DNA of 34,415 nucleotides, from contig DWZN01000055.1 of NCBI GenBank assembly GCA_019117545.1, forward strand, positions 1 to 34,415. The letters are read 5' to 3'. The notes beneath the pieces are model-generated. The model was not told where the DNA came from and ran no database searches. It saw only the letters and a program-made list of their open reading frames with translations. Made by a program: the position numbers and the translations under genes. Shown here one piece after another: positions 8,684 through 17,025 of this stretch; the stretch's first letter is position 1; each line of letters begins with the position of its first letter. This DNA comes from Candidatus Brevibacterium intestinavium. GTDB lineage: Bacteria > Actinomycetota > Actinomycetes > Actinomycetales > Brevibacteriaceae.

Positions 8684-9546
8684 TGGGCGTCCCGCTCGCT
8701 GTAGCGGATCTCGGCCTCACCGGCGAGGAGGACATCGCCGTCGGACAGGTTCGCCGAGGTGAGCTTGCGTCCGTGCAGGAGCGTGCCGTTCGTCGAGCCG
8801 AGGTCATTGGCCACGGCGTGATCGCCTTCGACGATGATCTCGAAGTGGCGCCGGGAGACCCCCGGATCGTCGATGACGAAGTCCGAGCTCGACGAGGAGC
8901 GGCCGAAGGTGTTCGTGCCCTGGCGCAGCGTCTGCGTGCGGCCGTCGATGCTCACACTGGCCTCGATGGTGCGCTGGCGCGCAGGCGGGCTGGATCCGGC
9001 CGGGCGGACGGTGGGGGTCGGACGTGAGGGCGGGCTCGAACGCGCGGTTTCGGGACTGCGCCGGGCAGGTGCGGGCCGGGCCCCGGAGTTCGGTGACTCG
9101 CCGACGATCGGATTGGCCCGGGAGGCGGGGTCGTAGCCGCCGCGGTTGGCCGGCTGCGCAGCCGGGGTGCCGTCGGGGCGCTCGGTCGAGGACACGACGC
9201 GGTACATGCCCGTGTCGAGGTCGTCGGCGAGGGCGAAGTCGACGGAGACGGGACCGACGAAGCTGTAGGCCTGCTCGATGGCGTGATCGCCGATGACCTG
9301 CCTCAGGTCGGAGCGCAGCTCGGACTCGAGGCCGGAGAGGCGCTCATGGTCGGTCGGGGAGAGCTCGATGGTGTAGTGGTTGGCCGTCAGCGTGCGCCCG
9401 CGGGAGACCACGGCGGCCTTGTTGTCGGCCTCGCGACGCAGCGCGCCGGCGAGTTCGACGGGTTCGACCTGCGACCGGAAAGCCTTGGCGAAGGCGCCGT
9501 TGACGACGTTCTCAAGCCCCTTCTCGAAGCGATCGAGTATCCCCAT
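8680..9546 (-). CDS. fhaA: FHA domain protein FhaA with N-terminal DUF3662 domain
   Basis: Cytoplasmic adaptor, 288 aa, first gene of the kinase/cell-wall operon. The N-terminal domain (about 1-115, beginning MGILDRFEKGLE) is the FhaA_N/DUF3662 type. A Pro/Ser/Arg-rich linker follows (about 125-190), then a C-terminal FHA domain (about 195-286) with FGR at 214-216, S231-R-R-H234 and GSTNG at 250-254. M. tuberculosis FhaA is longer because of a larger linker; here the linker is compact. In mycobacteria FhaA binds the phosphorylated MviN pseudokinase; that partner is not in this window. The ATG is preceded by a strong GAGGAGGTG ribosome site. Confidence 0.93.
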   Translation of the reverse strand: MGILDRFEKGLENVVNGAFAKAFRSQVEPVELAGALRREADNKAAVVSRGRTLTANHYTIELSPTDHERLSGLESELRSDLRQVIGDHAIEQAYSFVGPVSVDFALADDLDTGMYRVVSSTERPDGTPAAQPANRGGYDPASRANPIVGESPNSGARPAPARRSPETARSSPPSRPTPTVRPAGSSPPARQRTIEASVSIDGRTQTLRQGTNTFGRSSSSSDFVIDDPGVSRRHFEIIVEGDHAVANDLGSTNGTLLHGRKLTSANLSDGDVLLAGEAEIRYSERDAQ

Positions 9547-9901
9547 GGCACCTCCTCATCAGGTGTTGCCGTTCGCGGACGAACCGTTCGCCACGCATCT
9601 GTGCGGACCCTGACCAGGTGGTCCCGGCAGAGCACGATCTGGGCACATCAACACCCAATCCTAACGCGGTGAGGCTCTCAACTCACGTCACGCGAGTTCT
9701 CGGGGCCAAGCTGTGCTCGGATTCCCGGCCCGCGTCCAGGGAAGACTGCGGTGGTGTTGTCCAGGGAAAACGGTGGTGGCGGGGTCGCGGAGAGGCGGTG
9801 GCGAAAACCGGACGCGACTGTGATGGTTGCCACGTTTGGGCGGTTTCGCGGCCTTCGGTTTCATGTGCGGCCCACTCAGATGCTAGAGTCTAGTCTTGTT
9901 C
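9547..9901. other. Intergenic region between fhaA and tRNA-Leu
   Basis: These 355 bases separate divergent transcripts. The fhaA end holds its ribosome site. On the minus strand a TAGGAT hexamer (9658-9663) is a possible fhaA -10, with TTGAGA (9676-9681) upstream but only 12 bp away, too close for a standard promoter. GTCCAGGGAA occurs twice (9734-9743, 9759-9768) with a 25-bp period. Short open frames here cross the tRNA and have no support. Confidence 0.5.
9881..9889 (+). promoter_or_regulatory. Probable extended -10 of tRNA-Leu
   Basis: TGCTAGAGT is an extended -10 (TGN plus TAGAGT) ending 12 bases before the mature tRNA. No good -35 is seen 17-18 bp upstream, as is common with extended -10 promoters. 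An overlapping TAGTCT at 9891-9896 is an alternative but leaves too little room. Confidence 0.45.
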
Positions 9902-9985
<84 letters not shown>

Positions 9986-9992
9986 CAGCGAA

Positions 9993-10043
9993 CGAAGAGC
10001 CCCTCACCGCGGCCTGCAGAAGGTCGGGTGAGGGGCTTCTTCG
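9993..10043 (+). terminator. Strong hairpin after tRNA-Leu
   Basis: CGAAG-AGCCCCTCACC (9993-10008) pairs with GGTGAGGGGCT-T-CTTCG (10027-10043): 16 base pairs with one bulged T and an 18-nt loop. It begins 8 nt after the tRNA and is the likely terminator. There is no long T-run, only TTCTT in the descending arm, which is usual in high-GC actinobacteria. Confidence 0.75.
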
Positions 10044-10270
10044 TGCTCGCCGGCCGGAACCTGGCACTGGCTGGCTCGGCCCCGCGCGGGCTCTCGCGGC
10101 CTTGCGGGCTCGTTCAAGCGGCAGCGCGGATTTCGCTCCGTCGACGGTTCGATGGATGCGCTCCCGCTTGAACGAGAGCTCGATGACCGCGCTGCCGCTT
10201 GAATGGGAGCTGCCGCTTGAACGGGAGGGGCGAGAGGGAGTTCGGCGGCCGGGCGACCCAGTGGCCGGGC
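10044..10270. repeat. Repeat cluster between the tRNA terminator and the mevalonate operon 3' end
   Basis: Four copies of a unit with core CCGCTTGAA lie in this 227-bp gap between converging transcripts. One is inverted: TTCAAGCGGCAGCGCGG at 10113-10129, the exact reverse complement of 10187-10203. The others are CCGCTTGAACGAG at 10164-10176, whose complement is at 10109-10121, and CTGCCGCTTGAACGGGAG at 10210-10227. The inverted and direct copies can form alternative 13- to 17-bp stems. No open frame here is convincing. Confidence 0.75.
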
Positions 10271-11551
10271 TCAGGCGCGTTCGTAGACGCGGGCGCGGCC
10301 GCGGATTCCGGCGAAGCGGAAGGCCCCGGTGCTCACGCGCGGGGTCGAGTGGTCCTCACTGCTGGACAGTTCGGCCGCATGGAGCTTGCGGTAGTCGGCC
10401 ATCGACAGCGGCACCCGGGCGTCGAGAGCCTCGGCCACGGCCTGCCGACGCGAACGGCGCTCATAGCCGGGCACGACGCGGCCGGTGAGGAATTCGCCGA
10501 CGCTGCCCGAACCGTAGCTGAAGAGCCCGACGCGCTTGCCCGCGAGATCCTCATCGTGGTCGAGCAGGGAGCACAGACCGGCGTAGAGCGAAGCCGTGTA
10601 CGAATTGCCGAGGCGACGGTTGTACAGGGTGCTCGTGGCCAGCCCCGTATCCCGCGGGCCCTGGGCACCTGTATCCGGGCCCTGCGCGCCCGCACCGGCA
10701 CCCGCACCGGCACTGGCCGCGGCTGAGGCGTCACCTGCGACGATGTCCGTATTCAGCTCGGTTCCGGTCAGCTCGGCGAGGTGGGCCTGGGCCTTCTTCG
10801 CCATCTTCGTGAACGGCTGGTGGTAGAGCACGCGGTCGATCTCGTCGATGGCCGGGCCGCCCTGGGCCGCGAGGTCCTCCCACGCACCGGTGAGCGCATC
10901 GAGGTAGGCGGACACGGACAGAGCCCCGTCGACGATGGCCGTGGACGAATCGTTCGGTCGCCAGAAGTCGTCGACATCGGCCGAGTTCAGCCCCGAGACC
11001 GGTTCGATCTCGACCAGCCGCGGATCGGCGCCCACGAGCATCGCCACGGCCCCGGCGCCCTGCGTGGGCTCACCGGGGGAGTCGAGCTCGTAGCGGGCGA
11101 CATCCGAGGCGATGACGAGCACCCGCTGGCCGGGGGAGCGGGTGACGATGCCGACGGCCGCCTGCAGGGCCGCGGTCGCCGAATAGCAGGCCTCCTTGAA
11201 CTCGACGATGCGCATCTGCGACGGCAGTCCGAGCAGCGAATGCACCGCGAGCCCGGCGGCCTTCGACTGATCCGTGCCCGATTCCGTGGCGAAGAGCAGC
11301 GTCCGGATGCCCTCGGTGCCGCAGCGCTCGATGATGGGAGCTGTGGCCGCCGCGGCCATGGTGACGATGTCCTCATCGGGGGCCGGGAAGCTGAACTCGT
11401 CCTGGCCGAGGCCGAGACGGTACTTGTTCGGGTCGGTGTCGTTGGCCGCGGCGTAGTCGTCGAGCCTGACCACATGGTGGGTCGTGGCCAGCTCGATGTC
11501 GTCGATGCCGATCGCCCTCATGCTGTCTGCCGTCTGCGGATCTGGACTCAA
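10271..11551 (-). CDS. mvaS: Hydroxymethylglutaryl-CoA synthase
   Basis: Condenses acetyl-CoA with acetoacetyl-CoA to HMG-CoA, the committed entry to the mevalonate pathway. Length is 426 aa, longer than the roughly 390 aa of bacterial relatives. Catalytic residues are visible: E90 (TESGTDQSKAAG), nucleophile C122 (FKEACYSATAAL) and H244 (YHQPFTKMAKK), with the C-terminal motif YNRRLGNSYTASLYAGL. About 35 residues at 272-306, Ala/Gly/Gln/Pro-rich and built from short repeats, interrupt the sequence just before that motif. The chosen start is TTG 11551, which overlaps the reductase stop by 4 bp as in the rest of the operon; ATG 11521, giving MRAIGIDDIE, matches the family's usual N-terminus and is a real alternative. 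It is the last gene of the operon. Confidence 0.93.
   Translation of the reverse strand: MSPDPQTADSMRAIGIDDIELATTHHVVRLDDYAAANDTDPNKYRLGLGQDEFSFPAPDEDIVTMAAAATAPIIERCGTEGIRTLLFATESGTDQSKAAGLAVHSLLGLPSQMRIVEFKEACYSATAALQAAVGIVTRSPGQRVLVIASDVARYELDSPGEPTQGAGAVAMLVGADPRLVEIEPVSGLNSADVDDFWRPNDSSTAIVDGALSVSAYLDALTGAWEDLAAQGGPAIDEIDRVLYHQPFTKMAKKAQAHLAELTGTELNTDIVAGDASAAASAGAGAGAGAQGPDTGAQGPRDTGLATSTLYNRRLGNSYTASLYAGLCSLLDHDEDLAGKRVGLFSYGSGSVGEFLTGRVVPGYERRSRRQAVAEALDARVPLSMADYRKLHAAELSSSEDHSTPRVSTGAFRFAGIRGRARVYERA
10634..10738 (-). repeat. In-frame low-complexity insert of HMG-CoA synthase
   Basis: Encodes residues 272-306. It contains a 12-bp tandem pair (CGCACCGGCACC at 10691-10702, CGCACCGGCACT at 10703-10714, plus-strand letters) and a GGGCCCTG pair 21 bp apart (10656 and 10677), giving AQGPDTG followed by AQGPRDTG. 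Confidence 0.7.
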
Positions 11552-12609
11552 GCCGGCTCACCGTCCTCTCTGCGTTCCATCTCGATGTGGGTGGCCATGA
11601 GCTCCCCGGGATTCGTCTGCGCCGCGAGCAGGGACAGCTCCCCGCAGAGCACGGTGGCGGCCATGAGTGCGGCCAGGCGGCGGGAGTTCGCACCCGGCTC
11701 GCGGTCGTCGCGGCAGCCCAGCCGCTCCAGCGCCTCGTCCACGTGCGGCAGATCCTTGCCGTTGCCCACCGTGCCGACGATCAGATGCGGCAGAGTCGTC
11801 GAGAAGTACAGTCCCTCGGCTCGGTTCTCCGCATAGGTGATGCCCTGGGAGCCCTCGACGATGTTCGCCGCGTCCTGTCCGGTGGCCAGGTAGAAGGCGA
11901 GCAGCATGTTCGCATAGTGGGCGTTGGCCGAGCGCAGGGCCCCGGCGACGGTCGAGCCGACGAGGTTCTTGCGGATGACGAGCTCGGCCATCTTCTCCGC
12001 GCTCGAGCGCAGCCGCCGCTGGACGATTTCGTGGGGCAGGACGATCTCGGCGACGACATTGCGTCCGCGCCCGAGGATCCCGTTGACGGCGGTGGCCTTC
12101 TTGTCCGAGCAGTAGTTGCCTGACACCGAGCCGTAGTCGAGTCCGAGGTTCCAGGACAGGATGCGCTCCATGAGCGTGTCCGAGGCCTGGGTGACCATAT
12201 TGTGGCCCGAGGCGTCATTGGTCCGGAAGGCGAAGCGGACGAAGAGCAGATTGCCCACGATCTCCGGGTGGATCTCGAGCAGACGGGCATGGGCGCTGCC
12301 GGAGGCCACGAGGTCGGAGAGTTCGGGTTCGCGGTGGCGGATGGCCTGCGCGGCCGCCTCGGCGCCGATGGCCGATTCGGCCACGAACAGGACGGACCGG
12401 GTCATCCGCTCATCGACGATGACGGTGCGGATCCCACCCTCGATCTCCCGCGAGATCGAGGCCCCGCGTCCGACGGAGGGCCACAGCGGGGTCTCGTAGG
12501 TCGCCAGGGGCACGGCCACCTCGGTGTGGGTGCCCGCGGCGGCCACGGCCTCGCCGCTGACCCGCAGGGGACCGACCCAGCTGGTCGGGATCCCGGTGAT
12601 CGAATTCAC
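11548..12609 (-). CDS. mvaA: Hydroxymethylglutaryl-CoA reductase, class I type
   Basis: Reduces HMG-CoA to mevalonate, presumably with NADPH as in the closely similar Streptomyces CL190 enzyme. It has 353 aa and no membrane domain, so it should be soluble. Family landmarks are ATYETPLWPSVGRG with catalytic E39, RTNDASGHNM at 129-138, SDKKATAVN with catalytic K170/K171, GQDAANIVEGSQG from 244 (catalytic Asp), GTVGNGK at 279-285 and a C-terminal H341. The start is GTG 12609, overlapping the isomerase stop by 4 bp, with GAGGAGG upstream in the end of the isomerase gene. Confidence 0.95.
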   Translation of the reverse strand: MNSITGIPTSWVGPLRVSGEAVAAAGTHTEVAVPLATYETPLWPSVGRGASISREIEGGIRTVIVDERMTRSVLFVAESAIGAEAAAQAIRHREPELSDLVASGSAHARLLEIHPEIVGNLLFVRFAFRTNDASGHNMVTQASDTLMERILSWNLGLDYGSVSGNYCSDKKATAVNGILGRGRNVVAEIVLPHEIVQRRLRSSAEKMAELVIRKNLVGSTVAGALRSANAHYANMLLAFYLATGQDAANIVEGSQGITYAENRAEGLYFSTTLPHLIVGTVGNGKDLPHVDEALERLGCRDDREPGANSRRLAALMAATVLCGELSLLAAQTNPGELMATHIEMERREDGEPA

Positions 12610-13745
12610 TGCTGATTCCTCCTCGAAAGTTCATCGCTGCTCGGCAGGGCCTCGCTGCGGTGGGAAAGCGCGACGACGTCGATCCCGCGCAGGCGGGCGA
12701 ACTCGCCGAGGCGGCCCCGCGTGAGCAGGTCCGTATGGGCCAGGTCGGTCGACCGTTGCGCCCCGAGCAGGGCCAGCAGCGCCCGCGTCTGATCCTGCCA
12801 GGTGCGGACGAGGTCGATGAGCCCGTCCGGGCCATGGTCGAGCACGGTCTGCAGGAAGGTGCCGGCGACGCCGACGGCCCGGGCCCCGCAGGCCAGCGCC
12901 TTGACGACATCATAGGGGTTGCGGACCCCTCCGGAGGCCAGAAGCACGCCGGCTGAGACGGCCCCGCCGCCGGTCCATTCGTCCGGGGCGTCGAGCAGGC
13001 AGGCCAGGGCCGACTGTCCGAACCCGGTGAGCATGGCGAAGTCGTGGGCTCCGGCCCGATCGTTCTCGATGCGCAGGAAGTCCGTGCCCCCGGCGCCGGA
13101 GACATCGGCGAACCGGACCCCGATCTCGGCCAGCTGGCCCAGCGTGCGGCGGTTGAGTCCGAATCCGACCTCCTTGACGATGACCGGAACGGGGCAGGCG
13201 GCGACGATCTCGGCGAGGCCGTCGAGCCATTCGGAGAAGTCGCGGGTGCCCTCGGGCATCGCGGTCTCCTGCACGGGGTTGACGTGGATCTGCAGGGCAT
13301 CGGCGCCGAGCAGTTCGACGGCCCGGCGGGCGTCATCGGCGCTGCGACCGGCACCGAGGTTGCCCATGACGAAGCCATCGGGGTTGACCTCGCGGATGAC
13401 GGTGAAGCCCTTGGCCGCCTCGGCGTCGTCGAGGGCCACGCTCATCGAACCGCAGGCCATGGGCAGGCCGGTCTCGGCCGCGGCGAGGGCGAGGTCGCGG
13501 TTGATCCGCGCGGTGGTCTCGGTGCCGCCGGTCATGCCGTTGACGTAGAACGGGGCCGACCACGTCCAGTCCCCGAGGTCGACGGACAGGTCCACGGTCT
13601 CCGGGCTGGTGCCGGACAGGGCATGGTGGACGAACTCGAGGTCGTCGAAGTCCGAGCGTCGGGGGCCTTCGGTCTGCTGGGCCGAGGCCAGGCGGACATG
13701 GTCGTCCTTGCGCGCCGCCCGCGGGGACGGGGTCTCAGAACTCAT
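12606..13745 (-). CDS. fni: Type 2 isopentenyl-diphosphate delta-isomerase (FMN-dependent)
   Basis: Interconverts isopentenyl and dimethylallyl diphosphate using reduced FMN. It has 379 aa with a TIM-barrel layout. Motifs are RKDDHVRLA at 12-20, NGMTGGT (about 69-75), QIHVNPVQE, VKEVGFG and SGAGGTDF, all hallmarks of the type 2 enzyme rather than the Nudix type 1. It overlaps the end of the phosphomevalonate kinase gene by 11 bp, with GAAGGCGAG as ribosome site inside that gene. Confidence 0.95.
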   Translation of the reverse strand: MSSETPSPRAARKDDHVRLASAQQTEGPRRSDFDDLEFVHHALSGTSPETVDLSVDLGDWTWSAPFYVNGMTGGTETTARINRDLALAAAETGLPMACGSMSVALDDAEAAKGFTVIREVNPDGFVMGNLGAGRSADDARRAVELLGADALQIHVNPVQETAMPEGTRDFSEWLDGLAEIVAACPVPVIVKEVGFGLNRRTLGQLAEIGVRFADVSGAGGTDFLRIENDRAGAHDFAMLTGFGQSALACLLDAPDEWTGGGAVSAGVLLASGGVRNPYDVVKALACGARAVGVAGTFLQTVLDHGPDGLIDLVRTWQDQTRALLALLGAQRSTDLAHTDLLTRGRLGEFARLRGIDVVALSHRSEALPSSDELSRRNQQ

Positions 13746-14829
13746 CGATCTCGCCTTCCTCTTGGTGCGTGCCGAGGCCGAGGTGCCGGATGCCGTGGGC
13801 CTGCCAGCCGGCCAGGATGGCCTCCGTGGTCCGGGAGTCCTCCCGGGTCAGGGCGATGCCGCAGTCCCCGCCGCCGGCGCCCGAGGGCTTCGCGGCCGCC
13901 CCGTGGGACTCGGCGATGGCGCACAGGTTCCGCAGGGCCTCGGTCTCGATGAGGCTGCCCGAGGACTCCCCGAGGCGCTGCAGCAGTGTGCGGGCCGAAC
14001 GGATCGTGTCCAGCGCGGCGGCATCATCATCGTCATCGCAGGCGGCCACGAGGTCGTCGACGAGGCTGTGGGACTCGGCGGCGAACGAGGTGAAGGGCTT
14101 CGGTTTGGCCTGGCCCGGGGTGTGCACGCGTTTGACGAGGTGCTCGGTCGAGGCCGGTGATCCCGTCCAGCCGACGAGCAGCCGCAGGGAGGCGGGCGGG
14201 CTGATCCGCCTGACCCCGGATCCGGCCCACTGACTGCAGTTGAGCGCGGAGACGAGACCGTGTTCGGCACGGTGGGCGCGCAGGGCGGCACGGTCGGGGG
14301 AGGAGTAGCGGATCCAGCCGCCGAAGGTGCTCGCCGCCAAGTCCCCGCCCGAGGCGTTGGGGGCGATGGCGATGGTTGCGAGCAGGGCGAGCTTGAAGCG
14401 TTCGGTGGCGCTGAGGCCCAGGGCGTAGAACTCGTCGAGGGCGGCCACGGTGGCCACGGTCACCGCGGCCGAGGATCCGAGTCCGAACTTCCGTCCGTCG
14501 GCGTCGTCGAGTTCGCTGGAGATGTCGAGGTCGAAGTAGCGGGGGGCGACACCGCGGGCGGCACGCAGCTCCTCGAGCGTCGAGATCGCCGAGAGCACGT
14601 AGTCGGCGGGACGGTGCTCGAGGACGATGGCCTCACCGCCCTGCTCCCGCCGCCACACCAGCGGGGCCCGACCGTATTCGGAGGAGTGGATGCGACCGGC
14701 GTCCTCGCTCTCGGTCAGCCGCACCGTGATGCACCGGTCGACGGCCACGAGCACGGCCGGCTCCGTGGGGGACACGACAGCGTACTCGCCGGCGATGAAC
14801 AGCTTTCCGGGCGCCCGGGTGACGATCAT
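13735..14829 (-). CDS. mvaK2: Phosphomevalonate kinase (GHMP family)
   Basis: Phosphorylates 5-phosphomevalonate to 5-diphosphomevalonate. Length is 364 aa. The N-terminus MIVTRAPGKLFIAGEYAVV is the usual GHMP opening, with the ATP-binding motif KFGLGSSAAV at about 114-123 and the C-terminal GHMP motif KPSGAGGGDCG. The frame is open further upstream to 14928, but ATG 14829 gives the conserved N-terminus and a 4-bp overlap with mvaD. Assignment as phosphomevalonate rather than mevalonate kinase rests on operon order and the IAGEY and KPSGAGGGDC motifs. Confidence 0.93.
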   Translation of the reverse strand: MIVTRAPGKLFIAGEYAVVSPTEPAVLVAVDRCITVRLTESEDAGRIHSSEYGRAPLVWRREQGGEAIVLEHRPADYVLSAISTLEELRAARGVAPRYFDLDISSELDDADGRKFGLGSSAAVTVATVAALDEFYALGLSATERFKLALLATIAIAPNASGGDLAASTFGGWIRYSSPDRAALRAHRAEHGLVSALNCSQWAGSGVRRISPPASLRLLVGWTGSPASTEHLVKRVHTPGQAKPKPFTSFAAESHSLVDDLVAACDDDDDAAALDTIRSARTLLQRLGESSGSLIETEALRNLCAIAESHGAAAKPSGAGGGDCGIALTREDSRTTEAILAGWQAHGIRHLGLGTHQEEGEIDEF

Positions 14830-15872
14830 GCCCGGCCGCCTTCGGATGCGGGTTCGCTCGCGGGCACGGCCACGGGCGCGGCTGCGTCGACCGCGGCTGC
14901 TGGGACCGCTGCTCCTTCTTCTGTGCACAGGTGGGCGCCGGGACCGGGGCCGACGACGCGGACATCGCCGAAGGCGGTGAGCCGGCCGGCCAGCGCCCCG
15001 GCGTCGGAGGGGCGGACGATGACGGCGACGTTCGGTCCGGCATCGGCGGTGGAATAGGCCTCGATGCCCTGCTCGCGGGCCTCGGCCACGGCGTCGAAGA
15101 TCGCGTGGCTGGTCGGGTTGAGGAAGCGGATCGGGGGCACGGTCGACTGGATGAGCCCGTGCATGCGCAGGGCGTGGGATTCGGTGATCTCGCCGATGCG
15201 GGTGAAATCGCCCGCACGGCAGGCGACCAGCATCTGTCTCAGATAGTCCTCGGTCGAGGACACCCAGCCGGAGTAGAACGGCGAGGTGGCGGCCGTGGCC
15301 CGCATCGCCTCGCGGGAGGACACGGCCTTGCGCGCTCGGTCGACGGTGACGATGATCATCCGCATGTCCGGGGCGTCGACGGGTTCGGCGAAGGAGGACG
15401 CATCGTCACCGGCATGCCAGACGGCCACACCCTCGGCGATGGACCGGCAGGCCGAGCCGGAGCCGAGCCGGGCCAGACGGCTGAGGTCGCGGGGGCTGAG
15501 ATCGAGATCGAATGCGGCGGCCGCGGCCGTGGCCAGAGCCGCGAAGCCCGAGGCCGAGGATGCCAGACCCGCACCGGTGGGCACGGAGTTGCGGGAGCGG
15601 ACGATGACCCTCTCATCGCGTCCGGCCAGGGTGCGGACATGATCGAGGAAGTCCGAGATGCGTGCGGTCTGCCCGGCATCGGCCGGACGGCCGTCGAGTT
15701 CGAGGACGTCGAGCTCGGCGCTCGGGGCGGGCGCGACGGTGGTCGTGGTCGGGAACTGGTCGAGGGTCAGCGAGAGGCTGCCGGCCGCGGGCAGGATCAG
15801 ATCCTCATCGGCCTTGCCCCAGTACTTGACCAGAGCGATGTTCGGGTGGGCCCGAGCCGTCGTGGTTCTCAT
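14826..15872 (-). CDS. mvaD: Diphosphomevalonate decarboxylase
   Basis: ATP-dependent decarboxylation of diphosphomevalonate to isopentenyl diphosphate. It has 348 aa. Diagnostic motifs are NIALVKYWGK at 11-20, the phosphate-binding SVPTGAGLASSASG from 96, and a STADAGPNVAV segment carrying the expected catalytic Asp. The last 30 or so residues are Ala/Pro/Glu-rich and look like a non-conserved tail. Start ATG 15872 overlaps the mevalonate kinase stop by 4 bp. Confidence 0.95.
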   Translation of the reverse strand: MRTTTARAHPNIALVKYWGKADEDLILPAAGSLSLTLDQFPTTTTVAPAPSAELDVLELDGRPADAGQTARISDFLDHVRTLAGRDERVIVRSRNSVPTGAGLASSASGFAALATAAAAAFDLDLSPRDLSRLARLGSGSACRSIAEGVAVWHAGDDASSFAEPVDAPDMRMIIVTVDRARKAVSSREAMRATAATSPFYSGWVSSTEDYLRQMLVACRAGDFTRIGEITESHALRMHGLIQSTVPPIRFLNPTSHAIFDAVAEAREQGIEAYSTADAGPNVAVIVRPSDAGALAGRLTAFGDVRVVGPGPGAHLCTEEGAAVPAAAVDAAAPVAVPASEPASEGGRA

Positions 15873-16840
15873 GTCGGTCTGACCTCCGTCGTCCAGGTCC
15901 GCGGCGCCCCTGCGGCGCGCAGAGCATCCGCGAGCTCCTCGGCGGATTCGTCGTCATCGGCCAGGGCCAGCACGCAGCCGCCGAGTCCGCCTCCGGTGAG
16001 TTTGGCTCCGCGGGCTCCGGCCGCGGTGGCGGCGGCGACGAGGGAGTCCAGAGTCGGCGAGGACACCCCGAGTCCGCCGAGCAGATCATGGGCCTCGAGC
16101 ATGCGGGCCCCGATCGTGTCGCGATCGCCGGAGCGGATGTCGTCGACGGCGGCATCGGTGAGTTCGGCCAGCCGGTCGATGGTCCCGCCGATGAGCACCG
16201 GATCGGCGTCGCGGCGGGCCCGCACCCGTCCGACCGCCTCGGCGGTGGAGCCGTGCTGGCCGGTGTCGGCGAGGACGAAGACGAGGCGCCGTCCGACGTC
16301 GATGGTGGCCGCGCACCCGGTCTGGAACCGGATCGGGGCGGGTTTGGCCACGGCCCAGGCGTCGATGCCGCTGGGCCGGCCGTGGGCGACGGTCTCGGCC
16401 TGTTGGACGATCTCGTGGAGGGTCTCCTCGTCGAAGACGGTGGCGTTGAGGCTCGCCACGGCGCGGGCGACGGAGGTGGCCACGGCGGCGCTCGAGCCCA
16501 GACCCCGGCTGTGGGGGATCGCTGAGCGGATGAGCAGCTCCACCTCGGCGTCGGGATCGCCGATGGCCTGCAGTGCGGCAGTGAGACCGGCGACGACGGG
16601 GCCCATCGGTTCGGGAGCGGTCTGCGCGGTGCCGGAGAAGAGCTGGCTCTCGATCCGGGTCTCCTGCTCCGGTGACCGGCGGATATCGGTCTGCACCCCG
16701 AGCCCGTGCAGGGGCACGGCCACGGCGGGACGGCCGTAGACGACCGCGTGTTCGCCGAAGAGGATCGCCTTCGCGTGGGCGAAGCCCTGGGCTGTGCCCT
16801 GAGCAGCCGGCGGCGGTTCGGTCTGAGAGGAATTGTGCAT
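15869..16840 (-). CDS. mvk: Mevalonate kinase (GHMP family)
   Basis: Phosphorylates mevalonate to 5-phosphomevalonate; first gene of the six-gene operon. Length from ATG 16840 is 323 aa. Motifs are AKAILFGEHAVVYG at 23-36, SRGLGSSAAV at 111-120, HGRPSGIDAW (the mevalonate-kinase form of motif 2) at 153-162, and KLTGGGLGGCV at 280-290. The frame extends to an ATG at 16900 that has a GAGGTCACC sequence upstream, but a TATGAT hexamer lies between the two ATGs, which favours 16840. No clear ribosome site precedes 16840. Confidence 0.92.
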   Translation of the reverse strand: MHNSSQTEPPPAAQGTAQGFAHAKAILFGEHAVVYGRPAVAVPLHGLGVQTDIRRSPEQETRIESQLFSGTAQTAPEPMGPVVAGLTAALQAIGDPDAEVELLIRSAIPHSRGLGSSAAVATSVARAVASLNATVFDEETLHEIVQQAETVAHGRPSGIDAWAVAKPAPIRFQTGCAATIDVGRRLVFVLADTGQHGSTAEAVGRVRARRDADPVLIGGTIDRLAELTDAAVDDIRSGDRDTIGARMLEAHDLLGGLGVSSPTLDSLVAAATAAGARGAKLTGGGLGGCVLALADDDESAEELADALRAAGAPRTWTTEVRPT

Positions 16841-16876
16841 GCAGAAGCGTTTCGGGGTCTGTGGAATGATTTCCCC

Positions 16877-16882
16877 ATCATA
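16877..16882 (-). promoter_or_regulatory. Candidate -10 of the mevalonate operon
   Basis: TATGAT on the minus strand lies 36 bp upstream of the mevalonate kinase ATG and matches the -10 consensus at 5 of 6 bases. The -35 is weak (TTCGGG at an 18-bp spacer). Confidence 0.45.
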
Positions 16883-17025
16883 TGCCGTACCCCGGCCCAT
16901 CCCGAAGACGAGGTGACCTCGGTCTCAGGCGGATCCGTCCGCACGCGAGGAAGATCACACGGTCGTGGCGCGGCGGATCACCGGCAGTGGGGGCGGCGGA
17001 TCGCCGGATCGGCGGTGCGCGCTGG

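Noticed and set aside
6591..8762. Long plus-strand open frame opposite rodA, pstP and fhaB
   Set aside because: Antisense shadow; composition is Gly/Asp/Val/Arg-rich with no domain, while the other strand encodes clear families.
8187..8807. N-terminal extension of pstP to an upstream start
   Set aside because: It reads the fhaB/fhaA genes out of frame; GTG 8186 gives the conserved PP2C start and the operon's 4-bp overlap.
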